Notes: generated by a model from the sequence alone, not told the origin. A stretch of DNA of 51,280 nt from Rheinheimera sp. (GCA_003482455.1 DMYW01000026.1:168227-219506); one strand, 5' to 3'; positions 15,152-25,181 are shown, counted from the first letter of the stretch. Program-made: numbers and translations.

Positions 15152-18040
15152 TTACCGATAATCTTCCGGGCTTGGGCACGCGCAGATCAAGTTGCGGTCG
15201 CCGTACACGTCGTCGATACGAGTGACGGTTGGCCAGAACTTGTTCTCAGCGACGTATTGAGCTGGGAAGGCGGCGTATTGACGGTCGTAGGCACGGTCCC
15301 AGTTCGCATCGAAGATGTCTTCCATGGTGTGCGGTGCGAAGTGCAGCGGGCTGTTGTCCGCTGTCCATTCACCAGCTTCCACGCGGGCGATCTCGTTACG
15401 AATTGAGGTCATCGCTTCGATGAAACGGTCCAATTCAGCTTTGGATTCTGATTCGGTCGGTTCAATCATCAGCGTGCCGGCAACTGGGAATGACATGGTT
15501 GGCGCGTGGAAACCGTAGTCCATCAAACGCTTGGCAATGTCCATCTCAGTAACGCCAGTTTTTTCTTTCAGCGGACGCATGTCGATAATACATTCATGCG
15601 CCACACGGCCGTTGGTGCCGACGTACAGCACTGGGAACAATTCGCCCAGTTTTTTCGCCATGTAGTTGGCGTTCAGGATGGCGTATTCAGTTGCTTGACG
15701 CAGACCATCGCCGCCCATCATTTTGATGTACATCCAGCTGATTGGCAGAATGCCTGCGCTACCAAATGGAGCTGCCGCAACGGCGCCGTTGCCTTTGTTC
15801 GGGCCTTGTAACTCAACCACGGCGTGGTTTGGTACAAACGGAGCCAAGTGGCTCTTCACACCAATTGGACCCATGCCTGGGCCGCCACCGCCGTGTGGAA
15901 TACAGAAGGTTTTGTGCAGGTTTAAGTGCGACACGTCAGAACCGATAAAGCCTGGTGCTGTGACACCAACTTGCGCGTTCATGTTGGCGCCGTCCATATA
16001 CACCTGACCGCCGTGGCTGTGGATCACGTCACACAGTTCGCGGATCGATTCTTCAAACACGCCGTGCGTAGATGGGTACGTCACCATGATGGCCGCTAAA
16101 CGATCAGACACAGCTGCCGCTTTGGCTTTTAAGTCCGCCATGTCGATGTTGCCGGACTTGTCACAGTCCACCAGCACCACTTCATAAGCACACATAGCCG
16201 CTGTCGCTGGGTTGGTGCCGTGAGCAGATACTGGGATCAAACAGACGTTACGGTGGCCTTCGCCACGGCTTTCGTGGTAACGACGGATGGCAATCAAACC
16301 AGCGTATTCGCCTTGCGCGCCTGAGTTTGGTTGCATTGACACATTGTCATACCCAGTGATGTTCACCAGCCAGTCGGCCAGCTCTTCGATCATTTGGTAA
16401 TAACCTTCGGCTTGGTCACGTGGCACGAACGGGTGCAGTGCGCCAAATTCTGGCCAGGTCACCGGGATCATTTCCGCCGTCGCGTTTAACTTCATGGTGC
16501 AAGAGCCCAATGAAATCATCGAGTGGTTCAGCGCTAAGTCTTTGTTTTCCAGCTTTTTGATGTAGCGCAGCATTTCAGTTTCGCTGTGGTACTTGTTAAA
16601 GACTGGGTGCGTTAAGTACTTAGAGGTACGCACTAAATCGGCTGGGATTGACGTCGAACCGTTGGCAACGATCTGTGCATCCAGCGCCGCGACATCTAAG
16701 CCATGGCCTGCGCCTAACACGATATCAAACAGTTCAGCGACGTCAGCAGCAGTGCTGGCTTCACTGAAGCTTACGCTTAACGTCTCAGCGATATCGGTAC
16801 GCAGGTTCACGCCAGCGGCTAATGCGCGGGCAACCACGGCAGCGCGGTCAGCGACAGTGAAGGTTACAGTATCAAACCAGCTGGTGTGTTTCAGCGCAAC
16901 GCCTTTGGCGGTTAAGCCGGCCGCGAACAGGTCGGTGACGCGGTGGATACGCTCAGCGATGTTTTTCAGGCCGACTGGGCCGTGGTACACAGCGTAGAAC
17001 GACGCCATGTTGGCCAGCAGAACTTGCGCAGTACAGATGTTTGAGTTGGCTTTTTCGCGGCGGATATGTTGCTCGCGTGTTTGCATTGCCATGCGCAGCG
17101 CTTGGTTACCACGACGGTCTTTCGACACACCGATGATGCGGCCTGGCATTGAACGTTTGTAATCATCGCGCGTGGCGAAAAACGCCGAGTGTGGGCCACC
17201 AAAGGCCATTGGCACACCAAAACGTTGTGCTGAGCCCAGCACCACGTCAGCGCCCAATTCACCTGGCGATTTTAACAGCAGCAGCGCCATTGGGTCGGTA
17301 GCTACCGCAACCACGGCTTTTTTGCCTTTCAGTGCGGCGATTAATTCTGCATCGTTACGCACTTCACCTGTGGTTGATGGGTATTGAATTAACGCACCAA
17401 ACACATCGTGGTTTACCGCATCGGCGGCAGCGCCAGTGACTACATCAAAACCAAACATTTCGGCACGGGTACGTACCACGTCGATGGTTTGTGGGTGCAC
17501 GTCATCGGCGATGAAATACAGGTTGGATTTTGATTTGCTGACGCGTTTGGCCAGCGCCATCGCTTCGGCAGCGGCAGTCGCTTCGTCCAGCAGAGATGCC
17601 GACGCCAGCTCCATACCGGTTAAATCTAACGTCACTTGTTGGAAATTCAACAGCGCTTCTAAACGGCCTTGGGCGATCTCTGGCTGGTATGGCGTGTACG
17701 CCGTGTACCAACCTGGGTTTTCCAGCACGTTACGCAAAATCACGTTTGGCGTGTGTGTTGGGTGGTAGCCCATACCGATGTAAGATTTGAAGATCTTGTT
17801 TTTGCTAGCGACCGCTTTTAAGTAGCTCAGTGCGTCCACTTCAGTGGTTGCATCGCCAGTGGCCAGTGGTTTGTCTAAACGAATAGACGCTGGCACTGTT
17901 TGCGCGATCAGCTCTTCTACGCTGCTTACGCCCAGCTCTTGTAACATCGCTTGGGTTTGCGCTTCGTCAGGGCCGATGTGGCGGCTGATAAATTCTTGGT
18001 GGTTCGCCAATTGCGACAGGGTTTTGACAGAGGTAGTCAT
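15152..18040 (-). CDS. gcvP: Glycine dehydrogenase (aminomethyl-transferring), P protein of the glycine cleavage system
   Basis: A 962-residue full-length P protein. It decarboxylates glycine with pyridoxal phosphate and passes the aminomethyl group to the lipoyl arm of GcvH. The PLP lysine is K710 in LHKTFCIPHGGGGPGMG. The N-terminal HIGP motif and the EYAGLIAIRRYHESRGE region are also diagnostic. TTAGGAAA precedes the ATG. It lies 206 bases behind gcvH with a hairpin between them, so its expression may be lower than or partly separate from gcvTH. The order gcvT-gcvH-gcvP matches E. coli, and GcvA encoded at 38 kb is the probable regulator. Confidence 0.98.
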   Translation of the reverse strand: MTTSVKTLSQLANHQEFISRHIGPDEAQTQAMLQELGVSSVEELIAQTVPASIRLDKPLATGDATTEVDALSYLKAVASKNKIFKSYIGMGYHPTHTPNVILRNVLENPGWYTAYTPYQPEIAQGRLEALLNFQQVTLDLTGMELASASLLDEATAAAEAMALAKRVSKSKSNLYFIADDVHPQTIDVVRTRAEMFGFDVVTGAAADAVNHDVFGALIQYPSTTGEVRNDAELIAALKGKKAVVAVATDPMALLLLKSPGELGADVVLGSAQRFGVPMAFGGPHSAFFATRDDYKRSMPGRIIGVSKDRRGNQALRMAMQTREQHIRREKANSNICTAQVLLANMASFYAVYHGPVGLKNIAERIHRVTDLFAAGLTAKGVALKHTSWFDTVTFTVADRAAVVARALAAGVNLRTDIAETLSVSFSEASTAADVAELFDIVLGAGHGLDVAALDAQIVANGSTSIPADLVRTSKYLTHPVFNKYHSETEMLRYIKKLENKDLALNHSMISLGSCTMKLNATAEMIPVTWPEFGALHPFVPRDQAEGYYQMIEELADWLVNITGYDNVSMQPNSGAQGEYAGLIAIRRYHESRGEGHRNVCLIPVSAHGTNPATAAMCAYEVVLVDCDKSGNIDMADLKAKAAAVSDRLAAIMVTYPSTHGVFEESIRELCDVIHSHGGQVYMDGANMNAQVGVTAPGFIGSDVSHLNLHKTFCIPHGGGGPGMGPIGVKSHLAPFVPNHAVVELQGPNKGNGAVAAAPFGSAGILPISWMYIKMMGGDGLRQATEYAILNANYMAKKLGELFPVLYVGTNGRVAHECIIDMRPLKEKTGVTEMDIAKRLMDYGFHAPTMSFPVAGTLMIEPTESESKAELDRFIEAMTSIRNEIARVEAGEWTADNSPLHFAPHTMEDIFDANWDRAYDRQYAAFPAQYVAENKFWPTVTRIDDVYGDRNLICACPSPEDYR

Positions 18041-18203
18041 GCCTGAAATTTCCTAAAGGTTTAAAAACAGAAACCTATGCAGGCCGGGCCTGCGGCGATC
18101 ACAACTTAGGGAATTAAAGTTGTCATCGCACTGTGTTGATACTCAATGCTGTTAATAGTGCGACGCGTTGCCGCTTTATTAACAATTGTCGACGCCACTA
18201 AGT

Positions 18204-18228
18204 CAAAGCCCCGTAAAACGGGGCTTTG
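18204..18228 (-). terminator. Hairpin between gcvH and gcvP
   Basis: CAAAGCCCCG pairs with CGGGGCTTTG over 10 bp with a five-base loop. On the minus strand only a short T run follows, so it probably attenuates or stabilises the gcvH transcript end and does not fully stop read-through to gcvP. Confidence 0.6.
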
Positions 18229-18246
18229 GCGGGCTCAACTGAGCGA

Positions 18247-18636
18247 TTATTCTTCGTCGATGGCGTTTTTGTAGCCAGCAGCGTCAAGCAGACCAGCGAC
18301 TTCGCTTTCGTCTGACGCTTTGATTTTGAACATCCAGCCGTCGCCGTATGGTGAGCTGTTTACCAGTTCTGGTGAATCGTTCAGCGCGTCGTTTACAGCC
18401 AGAATTTCACCAGAGATTGGTGCGTAGATGTCAGAAGCGGCTTTTACCGACTCGCCCACTGCAACGTCGTCGCCTTGCGCAACAGTGTCGCCAACTTCTG
18501 GTAATTCAACGAATACCATGTCGCCCAGCAGGTCTTGAGCATGTTCAGTGATACCAACAGTGTAAACACCGTCGCCTTCGCTGCGCAGCCACTCGTGTGA
18601 AGTTGCATATTTTAATTCGGTAGGGATATTGCTCAT
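18247..18636 (-). CDS. gcvH: Glycine cleavage system H protein
   Basis: A 129-residue lipoyl carrier protein. The lipoylated lysine is K65 in GESVKAASDIYAP. The N-terminal YATSHEWL and the GDMVFVELPEVG stretch are standard for the family. It shuttles the aminomethyl group from GcvP to GcvT and electrons to lipoamide dehydrogenase. AGGAAA before the ATG is a good ribosome site. It is the middle gene of gcvTHP, 173 bases behind gcvT and 206 bases before gcvP. These gaps are wide for an operon. Confidence 0.98.
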   Translation of the reverse strand: MSNIPTELKYATSHEWLRSEGDGVYTVGITEHAQDLLGDMVFVELPEVGDTVAQGDDVAVGESVKAASDIYAPISGEILAVNDALNDSPELVNSSPYGDGWMFKIKASDESEVAGLLDAAGYKNAIDEE

Positions 18637-18809
18637 TGTTATTTCCTCGGACCTAACTCGACGTTTTTAAATTTAAGCGGCAAGGCCTTAGCCCCACCGC
18701 GGGAATTTGGAACCAGTCAGACAAAGAAGATACTCAATGCCTGACATTTACCCAAGTTATCTGGCGATATTTTCAGCACTTTTTTAAGCGCACGCCAGCA
18801 ACTTGCGTG

Positions 18810-19889
18810 TTAGATAACTTTTTTGCCCATGCGGACAAAAGATGGCTTGACCACTTTGACCGGCACTAATTTACCACGGATATCCACTTCAGCCGTGTCG
18901 CCAGTCGATGCAGGCACGCGTGCCATCGCAATCGAATAGCCAAGCGTCGGTGAGAAAGTACCTGAAGTGATTTCACCTTCGCCGCCTTCAACTACCACGC
19001 GTTGGCCGTGGCGTAACACGCCTTTGGCTTCCATCACCAGGCCGACTAATTTCATCGTGCCTTGGGCTTTGTGTTGTTCCAGCGCCGCGCGACCGATGAA
19101 GTTACGATCGGCTGGTTCCCACGCGATAGTCCAGCCCATGTTGGCTGCCAGTGGTGATACGGTTTCGTCCATATCTTGGCCATACAGGTTCATACCGGCT
19201 TCTAAACGCAGTGTGTCACGCGCGCCTAAACCACATGGTTTGACACCTGCATCAAGCAGTTTTTGCCAGAAATCAGCGGCTTGCGCTTCAGGGATAGAGA
19301 TTTCGTAACCGTCTTCGCCGGTGTAGCCGGTGGTTGCGATAAATAAATCGCCGGCTTGCACGCCGAAGAATGGCTTCATGCCAGCAACGGCGGCTTTTTG
19401 TTCGTCAGACAGGATAGTGGCGACTTTGGCTTTGGCGTTCGGGCCTTGCACGGCGATCATCGCAAATTCTGGGCGCTCGGTGACAGTCACATCAAAGGCG
19501 TTGGCTTGTGCGTTGATCCACGCTAAGTCTTTTTCGCGGGTGGCGCTGTTAACGACTAAACGGAAGAAGGTTTCGGTTTGGAAGTAGACGATCAAATCGT
19601 CAATCACGCCGCCTTGTTCGTTTAACATGCCGGTGTATAAGGCTTTGCCTGGGACTGTTAATTTAGCGACGTCATTGGCCACTAAATAACGTAAGAATTC
19701 GCGAACACGGGCGCCGTGCAGGTCTACGATGGTCATGTGAGAAACGTCGAACATGCCCGCATCTTGACGCACCGCATGATGCTCTTCGATTTGCGAACCG
19801 TAGTGCAATGGCATATCCCAGCCATGGAAATCGACGATTTTTGCGTTTGCTTCAACGTGCTTGTTGATCAACACCGTTTGTTGAGCCAT
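18810..19889 (-). CDS. gcvT: Glycine cleavage system T protein (aminomethyltransferase)
   Basis: A 359-residue T protein. It transfers the methylene group from aminomethyl-GcvH to tetrahydrofolate, releasing ammonia. Typical stretches are HYGSQIEEHHAVRQDAGMFD and TGYTGEDGYEI. The frame extends to an ATG at 19904, but the ATG at 19889 is preferred: its product begins MAQQTVL, like the E. coli protein, and GAGGA lies upstream. It is the first gene of gcvTHP, with a TATAAT box about 105 bases upstream. No glycine riboswitch motif is visible in the leader, which fits control by GcvA. Confidence 0.97.
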   Translation of the reverse strand: MAQQTVLINKHVEANAKIVDFHGWDMPLHYGSQIEEHHAVRQDAGMFDVSHMTIVDLHGARVREFLRYLVANDVAKLTVPGKALYTGMLNEQGGVIDDLIVYFQTETFFRLVVNSATREKDLAWINAQANAFDVTVTERPEFAMIAVQGPNAKAKVATILSDEQKAAVAGMKPFFGVQAGDLFIATTGYTGEDGYEISIPEAQAADFWQKLLDAGVKPCGLGARDTLRLEAGMNLYGQDMDETVSPLAANMGWTIAWEPADRNFIGRAALEQHKAQGTMKLVGLVMEAKGVLRHGQRVVVEGGEGEITSGTFSPTLGYSIAMARVPASTGDTAEVDIRGKLVPVKVVKPSFVRMGKKVI

Positions 19890-19992
19890 CAGTACCATCC
19901 TCATTGCGCCAGTGCATAGCCGGCATATGTCGTAGGGTCAGTTGCGAAGTTTGCTGCTCAAAACGTAGGCAGAAACCCACACAGTTTGTCGG

Positions 19993-19998
19993 ATTATA
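19993..19998 (-). promoter_or_regulatory. gcvT: Probable -10 box of the gcvT promoter
   Basis: A perfect TATAAT on the minus strand about 105 bases before the gcvT start. The -35 region is weak (TTTGCT or TTGCTA with short spacing), which would suit a promoter that needs an activator such as GcvA. Confidence 0.5.
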
Positions 19999-20101
19999 AC
20001 GGAAGGCGGCTTTAGCAAACAGCCCCTTTTTAATTAGTAATTTTTATGCGAAAAAAAGGGCCGCATCCTAGCAACCCTTGTTTATTTAGCTTAGAAACTG
20101 C

Positions 20102-21313
20102 TTATGAATAACTGATGACAGCCGGCCGCGCTTGCTGTGGCAAGTCATCCCGCTCGCCTACCGCTGCCGCAAGCAGCTGCTCTTTCAGCAGTGGCAGGCG
20201 ATCTACTGCGCGCATTCCGACCGCTCTGACCAGTTTCGCCACGGGGTTTTGCGCCATAAAGCCACGTTTAAAGGCTTCCATCAGCACAATCATTTGTTGC
20301 GCTTCCGCCTTACGCCAGCGTTCGTACTGGCGTAACCAACGCGTCTCGACGGTTAATTTTCCGCCAGAAACATTGGCAAGGATTAGTTCTGCTAATGCAG
20401 CGACGTCCATCAAACCGAGGTTCATGCCCTGCCCGGCCAGCGGATGAATGGTGTGCGCTGCATCCGCGACCAGCACGGCGTTTTGCTCCACCCAGCGGGT
20501 GCTGTAGCGCATGCGAAGCGGATAACTGCTACGTGGCGACACCACGTCCAGTGGCCCCAGCACGCTTTGACACGCCGCGGTGAGCTGCTGATTAAACAGA
20601 TTTGCATCCACCTCGCACAGCGTTGACGCCTGCTCAGGCGAGGTGCTCCAAACAATCGATACCAAGTGCGGGTCGGCCATCGGTAGCAAAGCCAACGGCC
20701 CGGTTGGCAAAAACACTTGCCGCGCGGTGGCTTGATGCGGCTCGCTAGTTTTCACCAGCGCAACGATGGCGTGGTGATCATAATCCCAAAAGCGCTGCGG
20801 CATTTTAAGCTCGCGCCGTACCAGCGAATTGGCGCCATCGGCACCCACTAATAAACGGCTTAAATACACCCCTTGTTCGGTACTGACTAAGTTTTGTGCC
20901 GCGCCTGCACTTATCGATTGAATACGTGCATTAAAATCCAGCCGCACAGCGGGGCAGCCTTGCAACTGCTGGTACAAGGCTTGGCGCAGTTCTTCATTGT
21001 CGACCAGCGAGCCCAACGATGGTAACTGGCTGGTTTGCGCATCAAAACTAATCTTGGCGAAACTGTCGGCTTCCCACACGCTCATGGCTTGATACGCCGG
21101 TTTGGCGGTCAGTTGCTGCCAGACGCCAAGCCGTGTCAGCAAACGCTCGGACGCTAAATTCAGCGCACTGACGCGTTTTAAGGTGACAGGCCCAGTGGTT
21201 GGCGCCGGGCCTTGCTCAAGCACGCTGATCTTCAAACCCGAATTAGCCAACAGCAACGCGAGGGTGAGGCCAGCGCTACCTGCGCCAACAATTAACAGAT
21301 CGGATTCGTTCAT
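20102..21313 (-). CDS. ubiI: 2-polyprenylphenol 6-hydroxylase UbiI
   Basis: A 403-residue FAD-dependent monooxygenase. The N-terminal dinucleotide-binding motif is VGAGSAGLTLALLL; the FAD ribityl motif is VADAAHTIHPLAGQGMN. It hydroxylates C5 of the ring in aerobic ubiquinone synthesis. The ATG overlaps the stop of ubiH (ATGA), so the two hydroxylase genes are translationally coupled. Gene order and length identify UbiI (old name VisC) and not UbiF. In E. coli the same order precedes gcvT. It has no clear terminator in the 212 bases behind it. Confidence 0.93.
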   Translation of the reverse strand: MNESDLLIVGAGSAGLTLALLLANSGLKISVLEQGPAPTTGPVTLKRVSALNLASERLLTRLGVWQQLTAKPAYQAMSVWEADSFAKISFDAQTSQLPSLGSLVDNEELRQALYQQLQGCPAVRLDFNARIQSISAGAAQNLVSTEQGVYLSRLLVGADGANSLVRRELKMPQRFWDYDHHAIVALVKTSEPHQATARQVFLPTGPLALLPMADPHLVSIVWSTSPEQASTLCEVDANLFNQQLTAACQSVLGPLDVVSPRSSYPLRMRYSTRWVEQNAVLVADAAHTIHPLAGQGMNLGLMDVAALAELILANVSGGKLTVETRWLRQYERWRKAEAQQMIVLMEAFKRGFMAQNPVAKLVRAVGMRAVDRLPLLKEQLLAAAVGERDDLPQQARPAVISYS

Positions 21314-22704
21314 GACATCTCACTTGCGCTTGGTTCAGAGGTGGACTGCGGCGCTACTGGGTCTGGCGCTGCTTGGTCTGGTTTTACATGCTCTGGTTTT
21401 AGCCGCAGTTGTTGCTGTTGCGCACGCAGCGGCGTTAAGCCCATGGTTTGCGCGGCAAAGGCCGTTTTCAACGGTGTTAAATGATTCAATAAGGTTAAAC
21501 CGATGGTGCGACCAAACGCCACTAATTTACTGGCGTTGGAAAACAAGCGCACTAAGCTGTCGGTCAGCCACACCGTCTGCTGCATATCCTGCAGCCGTAA
21601 GGTCTGGTACTGAGACGTCAGCGCGTAACTTCCAACGTCTGTGTGCTGTTGCACCAGTTGGCTCAGCGCTTGTAAATCGCGCAGCGCCAAGTTAAAGCCT
21701 TGGCCGGCGATGGGGTGCAAACTGTGTAAACTGTTGCCTGCCAGCACCACGCGGTGCGCGCTGGCTTGTTTGGCTTGTTTTAATTGCAGCGGGTACACCA
21801 CGCGATTACCGACTGAAATAAACTCGCCTGCCCGATAGCCAAATTCATGTTGCAATTGGGCTAAAAACTCGCGCTCTGGCAGCAGTTTAAGCTCTGCGGC
21901 GCGCTCTGGCGTGGTAGTCCAAACCAGCGAAAAGCGGTGTTGCGGCAGCGGCAATAGCGCCATCGGGCCATCTTTGGTAAAGCGTTCGTAGGCTTTGTAT
22001 TGATGCGCGGCGCTAGTGGCAGCGGCACTAGTGACAGCTGCGCTATTGGCAGCGGCTGGCGCCAGGCCAATATTGGCGATCAACGCCGTTTGCTGGTAGT
22101 CGTCACGCGAACAGTCGATGCCTACCAAGGCGCGGCTTGGCGAATCACCGCCTTCGGCCAGCACCAATAACGATGTCGTCAGCACTACGCCACTTTGTAG
22201 GGTTAATTCGACCAAGGACTGCTGCTGCGTCACGCCTGTCAGCGCGTCCGGCCGAAGCCACGTCAACCGCGGCTGCTCGCCTTGGGCAAATGGCGCCAGC
22301 TTTTGATACAAACAATCGCCAATCCATTCAATTTCAATGACATACCCAAGCGCGTCGCGCCGATAGTCCAGCGCATTGACATAGGTTTTGCCAATATGAC
22401 CACGATCGGAGACTTCAATCTGCTTAATGGCGCAGGCGTGTGCTTTTAAATCACGCCAAAGGCCCCAGTCATGTAACAGTTCCAACGACGCGGCCGACAA
22501 GGCGATGCTGCGGCTGTCAAAACTCGCGGTTGGCTTAGCATCGTCTGTCGCTGCGGCTGTTTGTTCGATGATGGCAATGCGCAGCGGTCGCGCATTCGCT
22601 TGAGTTAACAGTCGATACGCTAGCATGGCGCCCGTCATGCCACCGCCGGAGATCACCACGTCAAACTGGGCTGTAGGGGTTGGTGAATGGCAGGTTTGGG
22701 GCAT
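21310..22704 (-). CDS. ubiH: 2-octaprenyl-6-methoxyphenol hydroxylase UbiH
   Basis: A 464-residue flavoprotein hydroxylase paralogous to UbiI. The N-terminal FAD motif is ISGGGMTGAMLAYRLL; the second is LHPIAGQGFNLALRD. It hydroxylates C1 of the ubiquinone ring. It is longer than E. coli UbiH (about 390) because of an Ala-rich insertion near residue 220-235 and a Pro/Ala-rich C-terminal tail, both of low complexity. AGGA lies eight bases before the ATG. It follows pepP by 10 bases and overlaps ubiI. Confidence 0.93.
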   Translation of the reverse strand: MPQTCHSPTPTAQFDVVISGGGMTGAMLAYRLLTQANARPLRIAIIEQTAAATDDAKPTASFDSRSIALSAASLELLHDWGLWRDLKAHACAIKQIEVSDRGHIGKTYVNALDYRRDALGYVIEIEWIGDCLYQKLAPFAQGEQPRLTWLRPDALTGVTQQQSLVELTLQSGVVLTTSLLVLAEGGDSPSRALVGIDCSRDDYQQTALIANIGLAPAAANSAAVTSAAATSAAHQYKAYERFTKDGPMALLPLPQHRFSLVWTTTPERAAELKLLPEREFLAQLQHEFGYRAGEFISVGNRVVYPLQLKQAKQASAHRVVLAGNSLHSLHPIAGQGFNLALRDLQALSQLVQQHTDVGSYALTSQYQTLRLQDMQQTVWLTDSLVRLFSNASKLVAFGRTIGLTLLNHLTPLKTAFAAQTMGLTPLRAQQQQLRLKPEHVKPDQAAPDPVAPQSTSEPSASEMS

Positions 22705-22714
22705 ACAACAAATC

Positions 22715-24040
22715 CTAAGGAGTCACAGGAGCGGCTTGCGCCATCAAGGCTTCAATGGCGGCAATTTCTTTGGGCACAGTGTCGGTAAGATTCAGGTTGC
22801 CGTCTTTGATCACCAACAAATCATCTTCAATTCGCACCGCGATATCCCACCATTTTTCAGCGCACGGCGAACCGGCGGGGATATACAAGCCCGGTTCAAT
22901 GGTGAGCACCATGCCTTCCACAAAAGGCCGCTCGCAGCCATCGAGTTTATAAGCGCCGACATCGTGCACATCAAGGCCAAGCCAGTGACCAAGGCCATGA
23001 ATAAAATACTGTTTTGCCGCTTGTTGCTCGATTAGTTCCGGCAACTCGCCGTCTAAAATACCAAGTTCTAACAGGCCTTTGGTCAGCTCCAGCATGGCCG
23101 CCGCAAGCGTGTCTTTGCTGCTGTTGCCGGGTTTGACTACGGCGCACGCCGCGTATTGGGCGTTGAGCACCACTTGGTAAATCGCCGCTTGTTCGGCGCT
23201 AAATTTACCGCTGACTGGAAAGGTGCGCGTGATATCGGCGGCGTAGCCTTCCAGTTCACAACCGGCGTCAATTAGCACTAAATCGCCGGCGCGTAAGCGG
23301 TCTTGATTGTCGGTGTAATGCAAAATACAGCCATTTTCACCACCGCCCACTATGGTGTTGTAAGCCGGATACCGCGCGCCTTGCATGGCAAAATGCTGCA
23401 AAATAATGGCTTCAAGTTGATATTCAAACATGCCTGGGCGGCACTGCTGCATGGCGCTTAGATGCGCCTCCGCGCTGATTTTGCCCGCGCGCGCCATCAC
23501 ACTTTGTTCATGCGCATCTTTGATTAACCGCATCTCGCCCAGCAAAGGCCGCAGGTCACACAAACGGGTCGGGGCTACAAAACCTTTTTTCGGCGCGGCG
23601 CGAAGGTTCGCCAGCACTTGCTGCACTTGGCTTTCGACAAAAGCCTGTTCACCCAAGGCGTAATACAAGTGTGTTTGACCGTTGCAGGCATGGTGCAGCG
23701 CATCGTCCAGTTCGGTAAGTGACGCCGCAGGCAAACCAAACACTTGGCAGGCTTTATCAGGGCCAAAACGACGGCCTTGCCAGACTTCAGCGACAGGGTC
23801 TTTGTCGCGGCACAACAGCAGCTCTTTGGTGCTGCCATCCGCGCGTTTTTCTAAAATCAGCCAGGCTTCTGGCTCAGGAAAACCGGTTAAATACCAAAAG
23901 TCGCTGTGCTGGCGAAACGGGTAATCGGTGTCGCGACTGCGCAGCACTTCATGGTTTGCCGCCACCAACACAGTGGCATGGTCAGGAAGCTGCGCGAGGA
24001 GCTGCGCGCGACGGTTGGCAAAAATATCAGTCGATATCAC
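22715..24040 (-). CDS. pepP: Xaa-Pro aminopeptidase P
   Basis: A 441-residue M24 metallopeptidase that removes N-terminal residues preceding proline. The five dimetal ligands are visible in order: LIDAGCELEGYAADITRTF (two Asp), HGLGHWLGLDVHD (His), LTIEPGLY (Glu) and IAVRIEDD (Glu). The N-terminal creatinase-like domain (FRQHSDFWYLTGF) is also present. The start is probably GTG 24040, giving the normal length; its ribosome site is weak. The gene sits between ygfB and ubiH as in E. coli, but a 234-base gap with a 14-bp repeat separates it from ygfB. Confidence 0.95.
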   Translation of the reverse strand: MISTDIFANRRAQLLAQLPDHATVLVAANHEVLRSRDTDYPFRQHSDFWYLTGFPEPEAWLILEKRADGSTKELLLCRDKDPVAEVWQGRRFGPDKACQVFGLPAASLTELDDALHHACNGQTHLYYALGEQAFVESQVQQVLANLRAAPKKGFVAPTRLCDLRPLLGEMRLIKDAHEQSVMARAGKISAEAHLSAMQQCRPGMFEYQLEAIILQHFAMQGARYPAYNTIVGGGENGCILHYTDNQDRLRAGDLVLIDAGCELEGYAADITRTFPVSGKFSAEQAAIYQVVLNAQYAACAVVKPGNSSKDTLAAAMLELTKGLLELGILDGELPELIEQQAAKQYFIHGLGHWLGLDVHDVGAYKLDGCERPFVEGMVLTIEPGLYIPAGSPCAEKWWDIAVRIEDDLLVIKDGNLNLTDTVPKEIAAIEALMAQAAPVTP

Positions 24041-24200
24041 CTAAATTCGCTCTCTGTTTCGTAAAGTTGAGATTGCCGGCTGCAATTGCAGACTATCGCA
24101 AAGCGACATCAATCTTGATGACGTCGATGAGTCTGCATGCGGTTGCCGCGCTATCGCTGCCGACTATTGGCCACGGGGCACTCAAGACCGACTTATACCA

Positions 24201-24228
24201 CCGACATCAGGCCGCCGACATCAGGCAA
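24201..24228. repeat. 14-bp tandem repeat, two copies
   Basis: CCGACATCAGGCCG followed directly by CCGACATCAGGCAA. It lies in the gap behind the ygfB stop. The rest of the 24041-24274 gap holds nothing else I recognise. Confidence 0.7.
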
Positions 24229-24274
24229 CAGACCTCTCGTCACCGACTCTGCGCCACGGCTTCGAAGCACCGGA

Positions 24275-24856
24275 TTAATGCAACGTGCTGTTCGGCGCTT
24301 GTTCGCTAGTGAATTTCTGCCCGACTTCGTTAAAACACGTCATCACCAGCACGCGCACATGTTCGAGCACCAAAAAATAAGATTCTTCGTTATCGGCATC
24401 ACTGCTGTCGTCTTGGGTATAGACGTCTAAGCGCGTGACTTCTGTCAGCTGCTCAATCGCTTCACGCACGTCGTCACTAAATACTGACAAGTTATGTTGT
24501 TGGATCGCAAAGCCGACTAAGAAGGATTGCGCCCACTCCACTAACGCTTCGAGACGCTCTGGCAGTGACTCGTCGTCGCTTGGCAACAACAAAGCAAAAC
24601 TTAACTCTTCGTCGGCGATTTGCCGGGCTGTCTCGTCGATGAGTTCAACGATTGCGGCTTTCAGTTCCACGTTTACCGCTTGGCCATCGTTGAGAAAATC
24701 ATGCAACACTGGCAACAACAAGCTGGCATCTTTATTCATACCGGCGCTGAGCATGCCGGCAATCAGACCATGCACTTCCGCGGCGGACGCCATCATGGCG
24801 TTTTGGTCGAGTTTGTTAGTCCAGTCGTCGTAGTCAAACAAGGCATGCTGTGGCAT
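24275..24856 (-). CDS. ygfB: YgfB family protein (UPF0149)
   Basis: A 193-residue, acidic, helical cytoplasmic protein of the YecA/YgfB family. Diagnostic segments are AAEVHGLIAGMLSAG and AQSFLVGFAIQ. The frame extends to 24940, but the ATG at 24856 is preferred because AGGA lies just before it and the product then begins MPQHALFDYDDW. Its molecular role is not settled; in Pseudomonas aeruginosa YgfB affects beta-lactam resistance through ampDh3 regulation. It heads the ygfB-pepP-ubiH-ubiI block and is divergent from zapA, as in E. coli. Confidence 0.92.
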   Translation of the reverse strand: MPQHALFDYDDWTNKLDQNAMMASAAEVHGLIAGMLSAGMNKDASLLLPVLHDFLNDGQAVNVELKAAIVELIDETARQIADEELSFALLLPSDDESLPERLEALVEWAQSFLVGFAIQQHNLSVFSDDVREAIEQLTEVTRLDVYTQDDSSDADNEESYFLVLEHVRVLVMTCFNEVGQKFTSEQAPNSTLH

Positions 24857-25181
24857 AAGAATTCCTGCTATAAGTCGTCGCGCTGGCCGGCAACACCCAG
24901 CGGAGCCAAGGTGCTGCGCACGTCGAAAAGTGCAGCACACGTCAAAAAAGATTCAGCGCACGTCGACGCGCCGTTGAAAACTTGTATGCTACCACCGCCT
25001 CTGCACGAGCGCCAAGCCTGTAACCACATGCCTTTGCTGACCGTTCACACCGGTTTGATGTAAGCAGCTTGTTAGTGCTGTTTATTTTTTCGGCAGACAC
25101 ATCGCGCCATTTGGCGTTCAACTGGACAGGCCGACAGACTGTGATACCTTTGTGCCTAGCTCTGTTTGCAAGGAAATTCTT
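24857..25181. other. Intergenic region between divergent ygfB and zapA
   Basis: About 325 bases with no supported gene. It must hold promoters for both directions. The zapA ribosome site AAGGAA is at 25170-25175. A possible extended -10 (TGTGATACC) lies near 25140-25146. Confidence 0.4.

Noticed and set aside
18153..18186. Dyad GTTAATA...TATTAAC between gcvH and gcvP
   Set aside because: The arms are short and AT-rich, and I could not link them to a known regulator.
19890..20101. Leader of gcvT as a possible glycine riboswitch
   Set aside because: The conserved glycine aptamer motifs are not visible; the leader is short with a direct promoter box.
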